This document shows positions 52,932-61,923 of a stretch of 64,000 bases of DNA, one piece after another. Made by a program: the position numbers and the translations under genes. This DNA is from Colwellia sp. MB3u-41 (GTDB taxonomy: Bacteria; Pseudomonadota; Gammaproteobacteria; Enterobacterales; Alteromonadaceae). Below the pieces are notes generated by a model. The model ran no database searches. It had not been told where the DNA came from and was given only the letters and a program-made list of their open reading frames with translations. The stretch is from assembly GCF_014076845.1 (NCBI RefSeq), contig NZ_JACGUT010000084.1, positions 558,001-622,000 of the forward strand. The letters run 5' to 3'. Numbering within the stretch: the stretch's first letter is position 1; the number at the start of each line of letters is the position of its first letter.

Positions 52932-53131
52932 CATTATCGCTGTGGTGACGACACCCAAGAAGAAAAGCATACTGCCTCCACTCTAACCTTCTGCTTTGGA
53001 CTCACCCGTCGCTGCAACATTAAACGTGTTTTCTCCATGCTCCTCAATATTCTCGACGTACCAGCGCTGATGCCACTTCCCTGTGCCAACAGCGCTTTCA
53101 CTGGCATCCATGCCAGTGATACGTGAATATT
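52932..53131. repeat. Hairpin repeat, copy B
   Basis: Diverged copy of the unit at 52581: TGTGGTGACGACACCCAAG start, GACGTACCAGCGCTGATG block and ACGTGAATATT end are shared. The last stem has a different sequence but the same place (CACTGGCAT-CC-ATGCCAGTG, 53099-53118), a sign that the structure rather than the sequence may be kept. Confidence 0.6.
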
Positions 53132-53626
53132 GGTCATCATTCCGGCGTTTAATGGAGCAGATTTGGTGTTTGGTTCTTCTGTAGTTAATATATACTCATT
53201 TTTGTTTTTTTCGTTAGTCATCACGACTAGTCCAACAAACTCCAGTTCCCTCACAGCAACGGAGACTTAATTTAGATAAGTGCAATATTTATCGAAGCAA
53301 TGGATGGCTATAACTAACGCCGCGCAGGGACGAGCATTCGTTAGGTATAGAAAACGGCAAAAATTAAAATTAATATTTCAGTTTTAGCTTAGCAGGGTGC
53401 TTTTGGGATTGGAAAGGGGAGCGTTCGTTCCCCTTTCTGTACCATCGCCACCGCGATGCCAAACAGTTAATCAAACTCCAAGCATTGCTGTTTTTTAGCT
53501 GTATACCTTCTTACAATTTCTCACGTTACGCCTACATTTAATCAACAAAACCCATAAGGAAACGAACGTAACAACACTTTACTATTCCCTTATAAACTAC
53601 AAACACAAAAATTGGGAATTAACATT

Positions 53627-54331
53627 ATGAACAAATCACTTATTAGCATCGCGTTACTTTTAGCATCATCAACTGTTTTTGCAGAAACGGAATATCCTGA
53701 AAATCCCGTATTACGACCATTAACATTAACAGATGGCACAATTTCTGTTGGTGGGGCATTAGCATGGGGCGAAGAAAAAGATCAGAGGCATGTAGCATTA
53801 AATATAAATGCTGCTTATGGTTTAACCGATAACCTAACCGTCGGCTTAGGCGGCCTTAATTACCGTTTTTTAGCTCGTCAGGATAATGATACAGGTTTAG
53901 AGTTAGCCGTAGGCTTAGGTGTTAGAGGTTATCAAGAGTCAACAATTAACGGTGATTCTGTTGCTTATGGCGCTGATTTAAATGGTAAGTATGTCTTTGA
54001 TAAAAACCTCGCCTTAGTTTTCTCTGTAGGCTACGTAAAGTGGGATGAAGAAAAGCTCAAAAATAAAGATGAATATCGTTATTCGGTAGGCTTACAAACT
54101 AATATAGCAAAAAATTGGACCGCAACAGCTAATTACACTTACCGTGATTTAAAAGACTTCAATCAAAGCGGCGCAAATGAAATCAGTGTGGGTGTTAATT
54201 ATGCCCTTACTAAGAATACAGATATTGGTATGTATGCTGGATATTCAGACTTCGATGCGCAAGAAAATGGTTATAAACTTGATAATAGTTATGATCGTTT
54301 TGTTGGTATTTATGCTACCTATCGTTTCTAA
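53627..54331 (+). CDS. Exported outer-membrane beta-barrel protein
   Basis: 234 residues with a signal peptide (MNKSLISIALLLASSTVFA, cut before ETEYPE). The mature part has alternating amphipathic strands (AAYGLTDNLTVGLGGLNYRF, YSVGLQTNIAKNWTATANYT) and a terminal aromatic FVGIYATYRF, typical of barrel proteins. The ATG at 53627 gives the signal peptide; the frame also has a TTG at 53612. No specific substrate or family can be named (OmpA-like or porin-like size). It stands alone in the accessory stretch. Confidence 0.72.
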   Translation: MNKSLISIALLLASSTVFAETEYPENPVLRPLTLTDGTISVGGALAWGEEKDQRHVALNINAAYGLTDNLTVGLGGLNYRFLARQDNDTGLELAVGLGVRGYQESTINGDSVAYGADLNGKYVFDKNLALVFSVGYVKWDEEKLKNKDEYRYSVGLQTNIAKNWTATANYTYRDLKDFNQSGANEISVGVNYALTKNTDIGMYAGYSDFDAQENGYKLDNSYDRFVGIYATYRF

Positions 54332-54422
54332 AATACTGTGTTTTTTAGCCCATGAAATCAAGCGCAATATAGCTGCTTAATGGTTAAGTCAGTTTCAAAT
54401 CATTAATAACGGAAACATTGAA

Positions 54423-54438
54423 CGTGTTATATAACACG
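54423..54438. promoter_or_regulatory. Perfect 16-bp palindrome
   Basis: CGTGTTATATAACACG is perfectly self-complementary and lies in the gap between the barrel gene and the truncated lipoprotein gene, about 190 bases before the latter's start. Possible operator. Confidence 0.4.
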
Positions 54439-54526
54439 CAACCGATAAATCACGATATTGTTTACTTTTTTATATCATTGTGCAAAAAAAGTAACTTTAC
54501 TATTAACAGTAATTTAATCTTTTGTT

Positions 54527-54570
54527 AACCTGCACGCCTTATCGAAGGGAGTTCAATAAGGCGTGAAGGT
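54527..54570 (+). promoter_or_regulatory. Long hairpin in the leader of the lipoprotein gene
   Basis: Arms AACCTGCACGCCTTAT and ATAAGGCGTGAAGGTT pair with a single mismatch around a 12-base loop holding GAAGGGAG. It lies about 40 bases before the TTG start at 54612. The stem is too far from a T run for a normal terminator; a leader structure is more likely. Confidence 0.45.
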
Positions 54571-54611
54571 TAATGTGTCTTTCCCTTCTAAATTTTAAAA
54601 GGAAAATTAAA

Positions 54612-55685
54612 TTGAAGTATGTAAACCTCGTATTGATAACCACTTCTTTATGCTTGTTAACAGCATGTATAGAAGTTGAAGACGATAGTAATTCAGATGT
54701 AGCACAAGCCATTCAGGCGCAAAATGAAATTCTTAGTGGCACTAATCCTACAACTTCCGAAAATTCAACAGTTGCATTAACCGGCTTAATTGTTAATGCT
54801 GTTGACAATACCGAAGTCTCTGCAGCCAATATTACCGTGATTGCGGCAGATGTTGTTATTCAGGAAAACCTTGTTTTTACGGGGGGCGAATTTAAGATTG
54901 AAAACCTTCCATCTAGCTCTGACATTACGCTTATAATTTCAAGCAGTGATAACCGTTTTTTATCCCGTACATTCTTTATAAATACCGGTGATTCAAACGG
55001 GGTTAATACGCCAAAAGACTATGGAACATTAACAGTGTCAGAAGCTACAGATGTGCAAGTTACTGTTATGAACAATACGACAGGTCTACCGCTGCCAACC
55101 TTAGAATTTATCGCATATTCTCATTCTGGTAACAGTTCAAGAGCTAACAAGTATAAGCATGTTTCAGTTTATGATGCGGTGAACGGTGTTTATAACATCA
55201 CGTTACCAAAATTCATCAATACCGGGATAAGAGCTAACTTAGATCTCAACGGAGATGGCGAAGTAGACTTTATTCCTGAATCTAACAATTTGCAGGATAA
55301 CGATTTATATTACCCATCTGCCAATAAGCAAGAGTCATTAACTATATATGTTGAAGACAAAATGCCATTAGCTGAAGTTGAGTATCGCATAACACTTATT
55401 GATGAAAGTGCTAACACTATTTTAGGGGCAGATCTTACAGCAACAGGTTCAGATGGAGAGAAATCTACCTCTACTTATGATGAATTAACTGAGCAATATG
55501 TTTTATCTGCAAAATTTGCTAATTCTTCAACGATAGAAATACCTTCTTTCACTGCTAATGATGTCGTTTATCGAAGTAGTTCTGTACAATTAAATCTTGA
55601 TGATATTGAAACTTTAACAGTATATGTTTCTGGTACTTCAGGAAATAATTATTATAACTCAAGTTTCGGAGTTAAAACTAGGTAA
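54612..55685 (+). CDS. Lipoprotein, C terminus replaced by an IS end
   Basis: The signal peptide reads MKYVNLVLITTSLCLLTAC with lipobox LTAC. TTG at 54612 with AGGAAAA before it is the likely start; an in-frame ATG at 54573 would add 13 residues. The body has two or more Ig/carboxypeptidase-regulatory-like beta domains (STVALTGLIVNAVDNTEVSAANITVIA; VEYRITLIDESANTILGADLTATG). The last ~9 residues (from NSSFGVKTR) are read from the inverted repeat of the IS at 55656, so the natural end is lost. Function unknown; probably a broken gene. Confidence 0.68.
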   Translation: MKYVNLVLITTSLCLLTACIEVEDDSNSDVAQAIQAQNEILSGTNPTTSENSTVALTGLIVNAVDNTEVSAANITVIAADVVIQENLVFTGGEFKIENLPSSSDITLIISSSDNRFLSRTFFINTGDSNGVNTPKDYGTLTVSEATDVQVTVMNNTTGLPLPTLEFIAYSHSGNSSRANKYKHVSVYDAVNGVYNITLPKFINTGIRANLDLNGDGEVDFIPESNNLQDNDLYYPSANKQESLTIYVEDKMPLAEVEYRITLIDESANTILGADLTATGSDGEKSTSTYDELTEQYVLSAKFANSSTIEIPSFTANDVVYRSSSVQLNLDDIETLTVYVSGTSGNNYYNSSFGVKTR

Positions 55686-57308
55686 TAAAAATAAAGTAAA
55701 CTTATGATTTTAAATAGGTTGATGTCTCATTGTGGTAAAATACTTGTTATCTAGACAAAGTAAAAAACAACAAGAGACATCACATGAATTCTCCCACAAA
55801 GAAAGTAGCTTTACCATCATTAACCGCTGATTTACTGAGCCAAGCAAACCTTAATATTGATAACACATTTAGTTCAACATGGAAGCGCCTTAACGTTAAC
55901 TCCATGTTGCTCCAAGCTAAATTTTCTAAGCGCTCAGGTACACCTGTCGGTGAAGTTGTTTTTCTATTGATGCTTTGGGTTTGGCTAAAAGTGGACTCGG
56001 TTGCCATGTTTTCAAAGGATGCGTTGCTCAGCTTCTCTGCGGCAAAAAAAGATGCATTATATGATCTAATTAACCGCGAAGATGCGGATTGGCGAAAGTT
56101 GCAATTGTTGATGGCTAAAAAAGTACTCAAGGCTAATGATAAGAGTAAGCTTAGTGCCTTTGTTATTGACGACTCTGTCAAGATGAGACGTGGTAAAAAG
56201 ATGCCAGGCATATCGAGCCACTTTGACCATTTAACAGCCCGCTGCGTTATGGGGCAACAAATAGTTACGTTAGGTGTCGCTAATGATGAGCAGTTTGTTC
56301 CTGTTGATAACGAAATTTTCATCAGCCAGAGTAAGGAGCAAATGTTAGACTATAAATTTAATGATGGTCGCAGTATTGCGGCAAAACGCTATCAACAATC
56401 AAAGCAACAAACGAAACCAGAAATGGTTTGTGACATGATAGCCAGAGCTATCCGCGCAGGCATTAACGCTGATTATTTTTTAGCGGATGCATGGTTTGCC
56501 ACCAAACATATTCTTAAAATGACGATAGAGCATTCGCTTGTTGCTGTTGTCAGAATGAAAAAAAACAAAATGAAATATCGTATAGTGGAGAAAGGTGTTA
56601 ACCACTTGCTCTGCGCTAAAGAGCTATACAAACAACATGTTAAAGGTCACTGGCAAACACTTAATAATGTGCCTTACCAAAGTAAATCCGTGGTTGTTGA
56701 GTTGAACTTAACGAGCTCAGATAAAGAGCCAGCGCAATGGGTTAAAGTAAAATTGTTGTTTGTACGCTCAATAGATGAAGCTAAACAACAGGCAAGTAAA
56801 CATGACTGGGCGTTATTTTTAACAACTGACTACCAGCTTGAAGATGAAAAAATACTTGAAGTTTATGCATTACGTTGGGGATTGAAGTTTACTTCAAGGA
56901 AGCCAAACAAAAACTCGGTTTCTTAAGAGAGCAAAGCCGACATTACAGTGCCTACATCGCCTCAATACACTTAACAGGATTAAGGTTTTGCTTGCTACTA
57001 TTCGCTAAACAAGAGGAAGGGGCAGCAAGGCTTAGCGACGTTAGAAATAATTTTGAAGAAAGCCTATGTTGCTTGAATTTCGCCAGTAAATTGTGGGGCT
57101 TATTTAAAGCGTTAATTGCAGGAGCATTAAGTGAAATGGCAAATTTAACAAGCATTGAAAAATTTGACGTGCTAAACAAAATTGAACAAACGGTTATTGA
57201 TTTTTTTACGCAAGTCATGCAAATGGATAGTTTTACCTTACGGCAAGAGGCGTTAGAATGATAAAAAATTCATTTTTCACCTTAGAAATGAACTCCGAAA
57301 CTTGAGTT
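55656..57308 (+). mobile_element. IS4-type element, complete copy
   Basis: 1,653 bases bounded by perfect 18-base inverted repeats: AACTCAAGTTTCGGAGTT at 55656-55673 and its complement at 57291-57308. No target duplication is visible: the left flank is the lipoprotein gene (…ATTAT) and the right flank is an IS200 tnpA remnant (TTAAC…). The two sides therefore no longer match, suggesting rearrangement after insertion. A second, truncated copy lies at 62425-63360 in inverted orientation. Confidence 0.88.
55784..57261 (+). pseudogene. IS4-family DDE transposase, split by a -1 frameshift
   Basis: Frame 1 runs 55784-56926 and frame 2 continues to 57261. Catalytic aspartates lie in FVIDDSVKMRR and FLADAWFATKH. 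The family signature Y-x2-R-x3-E-x6-K (YALRWGIEVYFKEAK) is only restored by moving from frame 1 to the -1 frame at CGTTGGGGATT near 56880; the catalytic Glu is in frame 2. Joined length is about 492 residues. The shift could be a one-base loss in the G run or programmed frameshifting. The other copy in this window has the identical shift. Confidence 0.85.
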
Positions 57309-57550
57309 TTAACTATTTGCATCACATCACTTGGCGATTGTTTTGGTATTCCTCTAATAACCATGTGAATATGATCATTTGGTATTTCCAACTCAACTAT
57401 ATCAATATCGTAATCATACCCAAATTTTTGAATTATCCCCTTCATCGTTGAACGATAAGGCTCAACAAAAACTTTATGTCGATACTTAGGTATCCACACA
57501 AAGTGGTACATTAGCCTAAATACATGATGTGTATTTCTTTGAAGTTCCAT
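57309..57550 (-). pseudogene. tnpA: IS200/IS605 transposase TnpA, C-terminally truncated
   Basis: Starts MELQRNTHHVFRLMYHFVWIPKYRHKVF at 57550 and carries the HUH motif of Y1 transposases as HIHMVIRG (57353 area). It stops matching after DVMQIVK, where the IS4 inverted repeat begins; the frame then runs on into the IS sequence. The catalytic tyrosine in the C-terminal third is missing, so it is inactive. Confidence 0.82.
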
Positions 57551-57613
57551 GAGCCGAATAGCATAAACTGGGGTTCCCCCAGTATACACTATCCAGCACG
57601 GGGGCAAGCCCCC
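57309..57613 (-). mobile_element. IS200/IS605-type element remnant
   Basis: The left end of an IS200-type element: two subterminal hairpins, GGGGGC-AA-GCCCCC (57600-57613) and ACTGGGG-TTC-CCCCAGT (57567-57583), in front of a truncated tnpA. The other end is missing; the IS4 copy abuts the break. Confidence 0.75.
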
Positions 57614-57677
57614 GAGATTTACGCTTCGCTAGTTAAAACCCGCACTTTCAATGGTGACGGGTATATAAGACTATAGT

Positions 57678-59726
57678 TTAGATCTCTAATTGAGGAAACT
57701 GTTTCAAAATTTGATCGTAAAGATTGCGATCATTTTCTTTAAAACTTAAAACTTTTTCTTTGTGGCTTTGCACAACTGTTATTCCATTCCTTAAAAGAGT
57801 ATCAATAATATTTAATACACTAAAGTCTGATTTTACAAGTAATAAAGCTTGATCTAATGAGTCTAAGCCTCCGCTATTGACATTTACAGAGACACCTTGA
57901 CTAAGTAGGTAATCAATAATATCTTTAGCTTTATGTATCACTCCGTGATAAATAGCATTATTTCCTGCGGCGTCTTTAAGATGTATATCTAAACCATATG
58001 AATATAACTTTCGGGTTAAACTTACATTGTTATTTCTAGTTAATATAAAAATAATATTAGGCCCAAGCTTTGCTCCATTTTCAAGTAGCTGCCTTATCGT
58101 TTCCCAAGGTTGACCTGTAGTGATGGCAAAATTAAGTTTTATTGCTAACTTCGTTTCATTATTTTCGTTTTCGATATCAGAAAATTCAATATCTGAAATG
58201 ATTTTTTCTGTGGACTCCCAATTCTTAGACGCGGCAGCAAAGGCTTCATTGATAGCTTTTGTTTTACTTTTAGGATAACTTTTATGGATAAGTTTTTGTT
58301 TTTCTAACTTTTTAATTAGATCTTTGTTTACAAAATCTTGAAGCACCAATTTACTAGTAAGATCTTTTTTACCTTTTAAAGTTTCCTTGACCATTTCGAG
58401 AGTCTGATTTTTCAAACTATACTTTTCAATTAATTTAAGTTTGTCTATATTGCTTTTTAAATGCCGACTCCCATCATTATTTTTATTGTCTGGTGAAGAG
58501 TCATTTAAAGCCAAACGGAGCATTTTGTTACCCGTTTTAAGAAAACATTTATTTAATATTGTATCACTTCCAATGAGTTTTAAGTGACCGTGTAAAATAG
58601 CTCTATATAAATCTATTATTTTGAAATTTATAAAAGGCTCCGATTTTATTGGTAGAGAATTATCCGAAATATCTGAGTAAAAGTCCAAATACTTTCTAGA
58701 TACATCATCAGGTAACCAGAGAGTCAATCTATCTACGATAAGTGAGTTACTTGGCTTAACTGAGTATTTCATTAATATTAGGAATATTTCTAAATATTTT
58801 TCCTTTTGCTTATCATTTTCAGGACTAGCAATTAAATCAAGAGCATTACTGTAAAAACCATCAAAAGGGTCTGGTGTATGTGGGCTATTTAATGATAACC
58901 AATATTCTACTAATTCAGGCGAGGATGAGCGTACAGCAATAGTTGTTAAGCTTTTATATCGGCTAAGTTCATGAAAAATGATACCAACATCAAGATTACT
59001 AGCACGGTATAAAGCATCAATAAAACTTACTGACAAGTTTAATTCAGTAGCGGTGATTAAATCAATATATGTAGGTCTAATCCCGATATTTATAAGTCTA
59101 AACGCTAATTTAACTCCTTCATGTTTGTTTTTTAAAAGTAAGTGTGAAATTGGAGATACATTTTTCAAAGAAATATAAGAATAGTTATTTAATGGCAATG
59201 CCCCCTCAGAAAATGCATTGAAAAGCTCATTATAATTTTCTTTTACTAATAAAGCTTGAAATAAACTAGCCTCAGATGAACTCATTAGTTGTGCGTTAAT
59301 ATCAGCAAGAAAAGGCAAATTCATCCTATATTTATTTGGAGCAGTAAAATTTCTTCCTTGTATTATTCCAATGCCCGATAATTTCGAAAAGTGATCTAAT
59401 AACGTGTTATCTACACCATCGTTTTTAAGTTTATTTATAAATCTATTGATTTCTGCTTTTTTACTTACCTTCCAAGCTTGCAGATCATTTATTTCAGTTA
59501 AGTAGTCATCACATAAATTCGAAAAAGCATTTATTGATTTACTATTAAGAGTGTTATTAGAAGATATATCTTTTATTAATTTTTGAAGGGGAATACTTTT
59601 TGATGTTTTCTGATCTATAATTATTTCATTTTGAGTTGTTTGAGTATTATATTCACTAAAATTAAAAAATATAGCCCCTCCCCCTAGAACACATATACAA
59701 AGTAATAAATATTTAATTTTTTTCAT
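57678..59726 (-). CDS. Exported ankyrin-repeat protein
   Basis: 682 residues with an N-terminal hydrophobic signal/anchor (MKKIKYLLLCICVLGGGAIFF). The middle part is Ser/Lys/Asn-rich and helical. The last ~150 residues form ankyrin repeats (ETIRQLLENGAKLGPN; LTRKLYSYGLDIHLKDAAGNNAIYHGVI; IIDYLLSQGVSVNVNSGGLDSLDQALLL). Earlier repeat-like helices suggest more degenerate copies. AT-rich relative to core genes. It lies 66 bases after the small exported protein gene on the same strand, so the two form a probable operon. Ankyrin proteins of this kind can be immunity or binding partners of toxins; here that is inference. Confidence 0.7.
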   Translation of the reverse strand: MKKIKYLLLCICVLGGGAIFFNFSEYNTQTTQNEIIIDQKTSKSIPLQKLIKDISSNNTLNSKSINAFSNLCDDYLTEINDLQAWKVSKKAEINRFINKLKNDGVDNTLLDHFSKLSGIGIIQGRNFTAPNKYRMNLPFLADINAQLMSSSEASLFQALLVKENYNELFNAFSEGALPLNNYSYISLKNVSPISHLLLKNKHEGVKLAFRLINIGIRPTYIDLITATELNLSVSFIDALYRASNLDVGIIFHELSRYKSLTTIAVRSSSPELVEYWLSLNSPHTPDPFDGFYSNALDLIASPENDKQKEKYLEIFLILMKYSVKPSNSLIVDRLTLWLPDDVSRKYLDFYSDISDNSLPIKSEPFINFKIIDLYRAILHGHLKLIGSDTILNKCFLKTGNKMLRLALNDSSPDNKNNDGSRHLKSNIDKLKLIEKYSLKNQTLEMVKETLKGKKDLTSKLVLQDFVNKDLIKKLEKQKLIHKSYPKSKTKAINEAFAAASKNWESTEKIISDIEFSDIENENNETKLAIKLNFAITTGQPWETIRQLLENGAKLGPNIIFILTRNNNVSLTRKLYSYGLDIHLKDAAGNNAIYHGVIHKAKDIIDYLLSQGVSVNVNSGGLDSLDQALLLVKSDFSVLNIIDTLLRNGITVVQSHKEKVLSFKENDRNLYDQILKQFPQLEI

Positions 59727-59754
59727 AATATGGCCAAGATAACTTATGAGTAGA

Positions 59755-59776
59755 TAGCAGGTATATTTACCTGCTA
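59755..59776. repeat. Intercistronic hairpin
   Basis: TAGCAGGTA-TATT-TACCTGCTA, nine-base perfect arms, in the 66-base gap between the small exported protein gene and the ankyrin gene. On the reverse (transcribed) strand no T run follows, so it is more likely an mRNA stem than a terminator. Confidence 0.5.
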
Positions 59777-59792
59777 TTATTATTTTTTATTA

Positions 59793-60332
59793 TTATAATC
59801 CAATCTTCATGCAATCTTTTTTAACAGATTCTACCGCATTAGCACAGATATTTTCCGCAGAAATATTCACGATAGCGACCCCTACTCCACATGATACCCC
59901 AACTGCAATTCCTACTGCAGTTCCTAGAGGCCAAGCTGGCATAATCGAACTGGTTAAAACAGAACATGCAGCACCTGTTGCTATCAAAGCATACTGAAGC
60001 TCACTTACACAGGCTGGTATTGCAGCATCAGCCTGCATATAACACCTTGCTACTAACTGAGCGCGGATATTTTCTAAATTTATTGCTGACATATTAAAAC
60101 CTGAAGCAGCAAATGCGCCTTCACCGTAGGCGTCATCATATAAAACACCAATTGATACCCAATCATCTGAAAATTGATGCTGACAGGCATAATCACAAGG
60201 CACTTCAATCCTCTCCATAATAATAACAGCATTTGCCGTATTGAATTGTAATGAGATTTTATTATTTTCTGTGTTTATTTGTATCGAAGTAAAAAACAGT
60301 ATTGAGGCTATTACTCCTAAAAAAATTTTCAT
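59793..60332 (-). CDS. Small exported Cys-containing protein with glycine-rich hydrophobic segment
   Basis: 179 residues. N-terminal signal (MKIFLGVIASILFFTSIQI), a region with paired cysteines (VPCDYACQHQFSDDW) and more Cys at ARCYMQ, AACSVLTSS, SCGVGV and the C terminus (KKDCMKIGL). Residues ~120-160 are a glycine/alanine-rich hydrophobic segment (WPLGTAVGIAVGVSCGVGVAIV) like a glycine-zipper membrane insertion. A strong ribosome site AAGGAAAT precedes the ATG. It is not a recognised family. Together with the ankyrin gene downstream it could be a toxin/immunity pair or a secreted partner; unproven. Confidence 0.6.
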   Translation of the reverse strand: MKIFLGVIASILFFTSIQINTENNKISLQFNTANAVIIMERIEVPCDYACQHQFSDDWVSIGVLYDDAYGEGAFAASGFNMSAINLENIRAQLVARCYMQADAAIPACVSELQYALIATGAACSVLTSSIMPAWPLGTAVGIAVGVSCGVGVAIVNISAENICANAVESVKKDCMKIGL

Positions 60333-60354
60333 TAAATTTCCTTTTTTTTTGCAA

Positions 60355-60378
60355 GATATTTACATTTGTGTAAATATC
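60355..60378. promoter_or_regulatory. Perfect inverted repeat upstream of the small exported protein gene
   Basis: Arms GATATTTACA and TGTAAATATC around a TTTG spacer. It ends 23 bases before the gene's ATG (start at 60332, reverse strand), overlapping where a promoter or leader would lie. Possible operator for the two-gene unit, or an RNA stem. Confidence 0.5.
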
Positions 60379-60542
60379 ATCGTAGTATTATAATAATTGG
60401 TTAACGTGTAAAGGTAAAAATCCCCGCAGCAAGGAGGATGTCGCGAAAGCCAGTCAGACACATAACAGTTTGAATTGTTTAATTTTACTTGGTTTTATTG
60501 GTATAATATTGACATGTTTTATTAGCGCTTTTATCTATTGTA

Positions 60543-61706
60543 ATGACAACCAATTCGAAAATTTTTATCGACACAAGTGGGCAATCAGATTTATTTGCCT
60601 ACCATGCGGCACAGGCGAGAAGTGAAAAACCAATCCTTACTGAAGCAACCCCTGGTATTAAACGTCGATTTAACGCGCCAGATCCAACAAACATTACCAT
60701 AGGCAATACACTGCTTGAGGAGCATTTAACACTGGCGAAGCAAAAACTACCGCTAGTGATAGCTCAGGTTTTGGATAATCAAAGCTGGATAGTGTTCGAG
60801 CAGCGCTATTCAAACCAAGGGCGTCCTCCTTATGCACCGCGCAATATGCTCGGCCTGATCCTTTACGGGTTCATGCAAGGTGTCTCCTCATTGAGAGGGC
60901 TGGAAAGGCTTGCACGACTTGATCTTGGTTGCATGTGGGTCACTGGTGGTATTGCACCAGATCACGCCAATATTGGCCGATTCATTAATATGCATAGTGA
61001 ATCATTGACAGAGTCTTTTTTTGAATCAATCGTACAAACAACATTAATAATGACTGGCTCAGGCATAGCATCGTTGGCTGGAGACGGGACTGTGATTGAA
61101 GCCGCTTGTTCACATTACAAAGTCTGTAGGGAAGAAGCATTGAAAGCTGCCGAAGAAGAAGCCCAGAAAGCCTTGGATAAAGACCCAAAGAATAGCCATC
61201 TTCAAGATGGCGTTGATCAAATAACCAAAGCGGTGAAAATATTTGATGAGCGTAAGAAAAACAGGGAAGCCAATGGGAGAAAATCGCACACGTTATCAAT
61301 TAGTCCATCAGAGCCAGAAGCGATGGTACAACAGGCAAAGCGTGGACGGGGATATGCGGCAAGTTACAAGCCATCTGTGCTAGCCAATGAACAGCGAGTT
61401 GTTGTTGCCATCGCGGTAGATCCAAGTAATGAAAATATTGTTATACCGAAGATGCTTGATAGGGCAATGAGTCTAACCTCACAGAAGACGGAACAACTTT
61501 TACTCGATGCAGGATATTGCACTGACAACATTATTAATGACACACTGGATCGCGATATCAGCCTACTGTGTCCTGAAGGAAAGAAACCAGGTAAACCAAA
61601 AGATTCAAAGAAGTTTGCAAAAGGCCGCTTTCGTTATGATGCTACGCAAGATGTATATATCTGTCCTGCTGGTGAGCAACTAATAAAATCGCGATCATCG
61701 CGATGA
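60543..61706 (+). pseudogene. IS1182-type transposase, C-terminally truncated
   Basis: 387 residues of a DDE transposase (GRPPYAPRNMLGLILYGFMQG; SLAGDGTVIEAACSHY; LLLDAGYCTDNIIND). IS1182 transposases are usually about 480-560 residues; here the frame ends soon after YICPAGEQLIKSRSSR. A 15-base palindrome-like TCGCGATCATCGCGA (61689-61703) marks the break. The catalytic glutamate region is missing, so it is likely inactive. Confidence 0.8.
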
Positions 61707-61923
61707 TATATCGAATTTTTCAGATAAAAGGTAACAAAGTAAAGCTCGCCCGTTAGTTAGCGCTACTGACCAAATTTGACTTAGTAATTTGTGAGCCAAA
61801 AGGTTTTTGCACCATCCTCCAAGGGAATTAAACCCCCAAGAGATTAAATACATACTAAATTCCTTTTTCATTTTAAATAGGTTTATGGTATAAGTTAAAT
61901 ATAATAATAGGTTAGGCACTAGT

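Larger units (their letters stand above)
52508..53626. other. 1.1-kb non-coding stretch with two diverged hairpin repeats
   Basis: No convincing gene. It contains repeat copies at 52581-52770 and 52932-53131 (listed separately), a segment with GC content higher than its surroundings, and a possible short inverted pair CTAACG...CGTTAG (53313-53342) that weakly resembles an integron attC end. The longest frame in it (reverse, 52934-53254) coincides with the second repeat and reads as repeat-derived sequence. Confidence 0.55.

Noticed and set aside
52934-53254. Reverse-strand 106-codon open frame
   Set aside because: It coincides with hairpin repeat copy B, has no good ribosome site and its sequence follows the repeat, so it is more likely a by-product of the repeat than a gene.
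53313-53342. Possible integron attC-like pair CTAACG...CGTTAG
   Set aside because: Only six bases pair, the core-site consensus is imperfect, no integrase or gene cassettes are nearby, and stems inside are weak.
57678-60332. Calling the pair a proven toxin-antitoxin or T6SS effector-immunity module
   Set aside because: No secretion-system marker, no PAAR/VgrG/MIX motif and no known toxin fold was seen; only layout and export signals support it.
60430-60475. Short frame after GGAGG (ATGTCGCGAAAG...)
   Set aside because: The ribosome-like site touches the ATG with no spacing and the product would be 11 residues; probably IS-end sequence.
61695-61850. Reverse-strand frame starting MYLISWGF with AAGGA upstream
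   Set aside because: The ribosome site is good, but the ~52-residue product has no recognisable pattern and overlaps the broken end of the IS1182-type gene.
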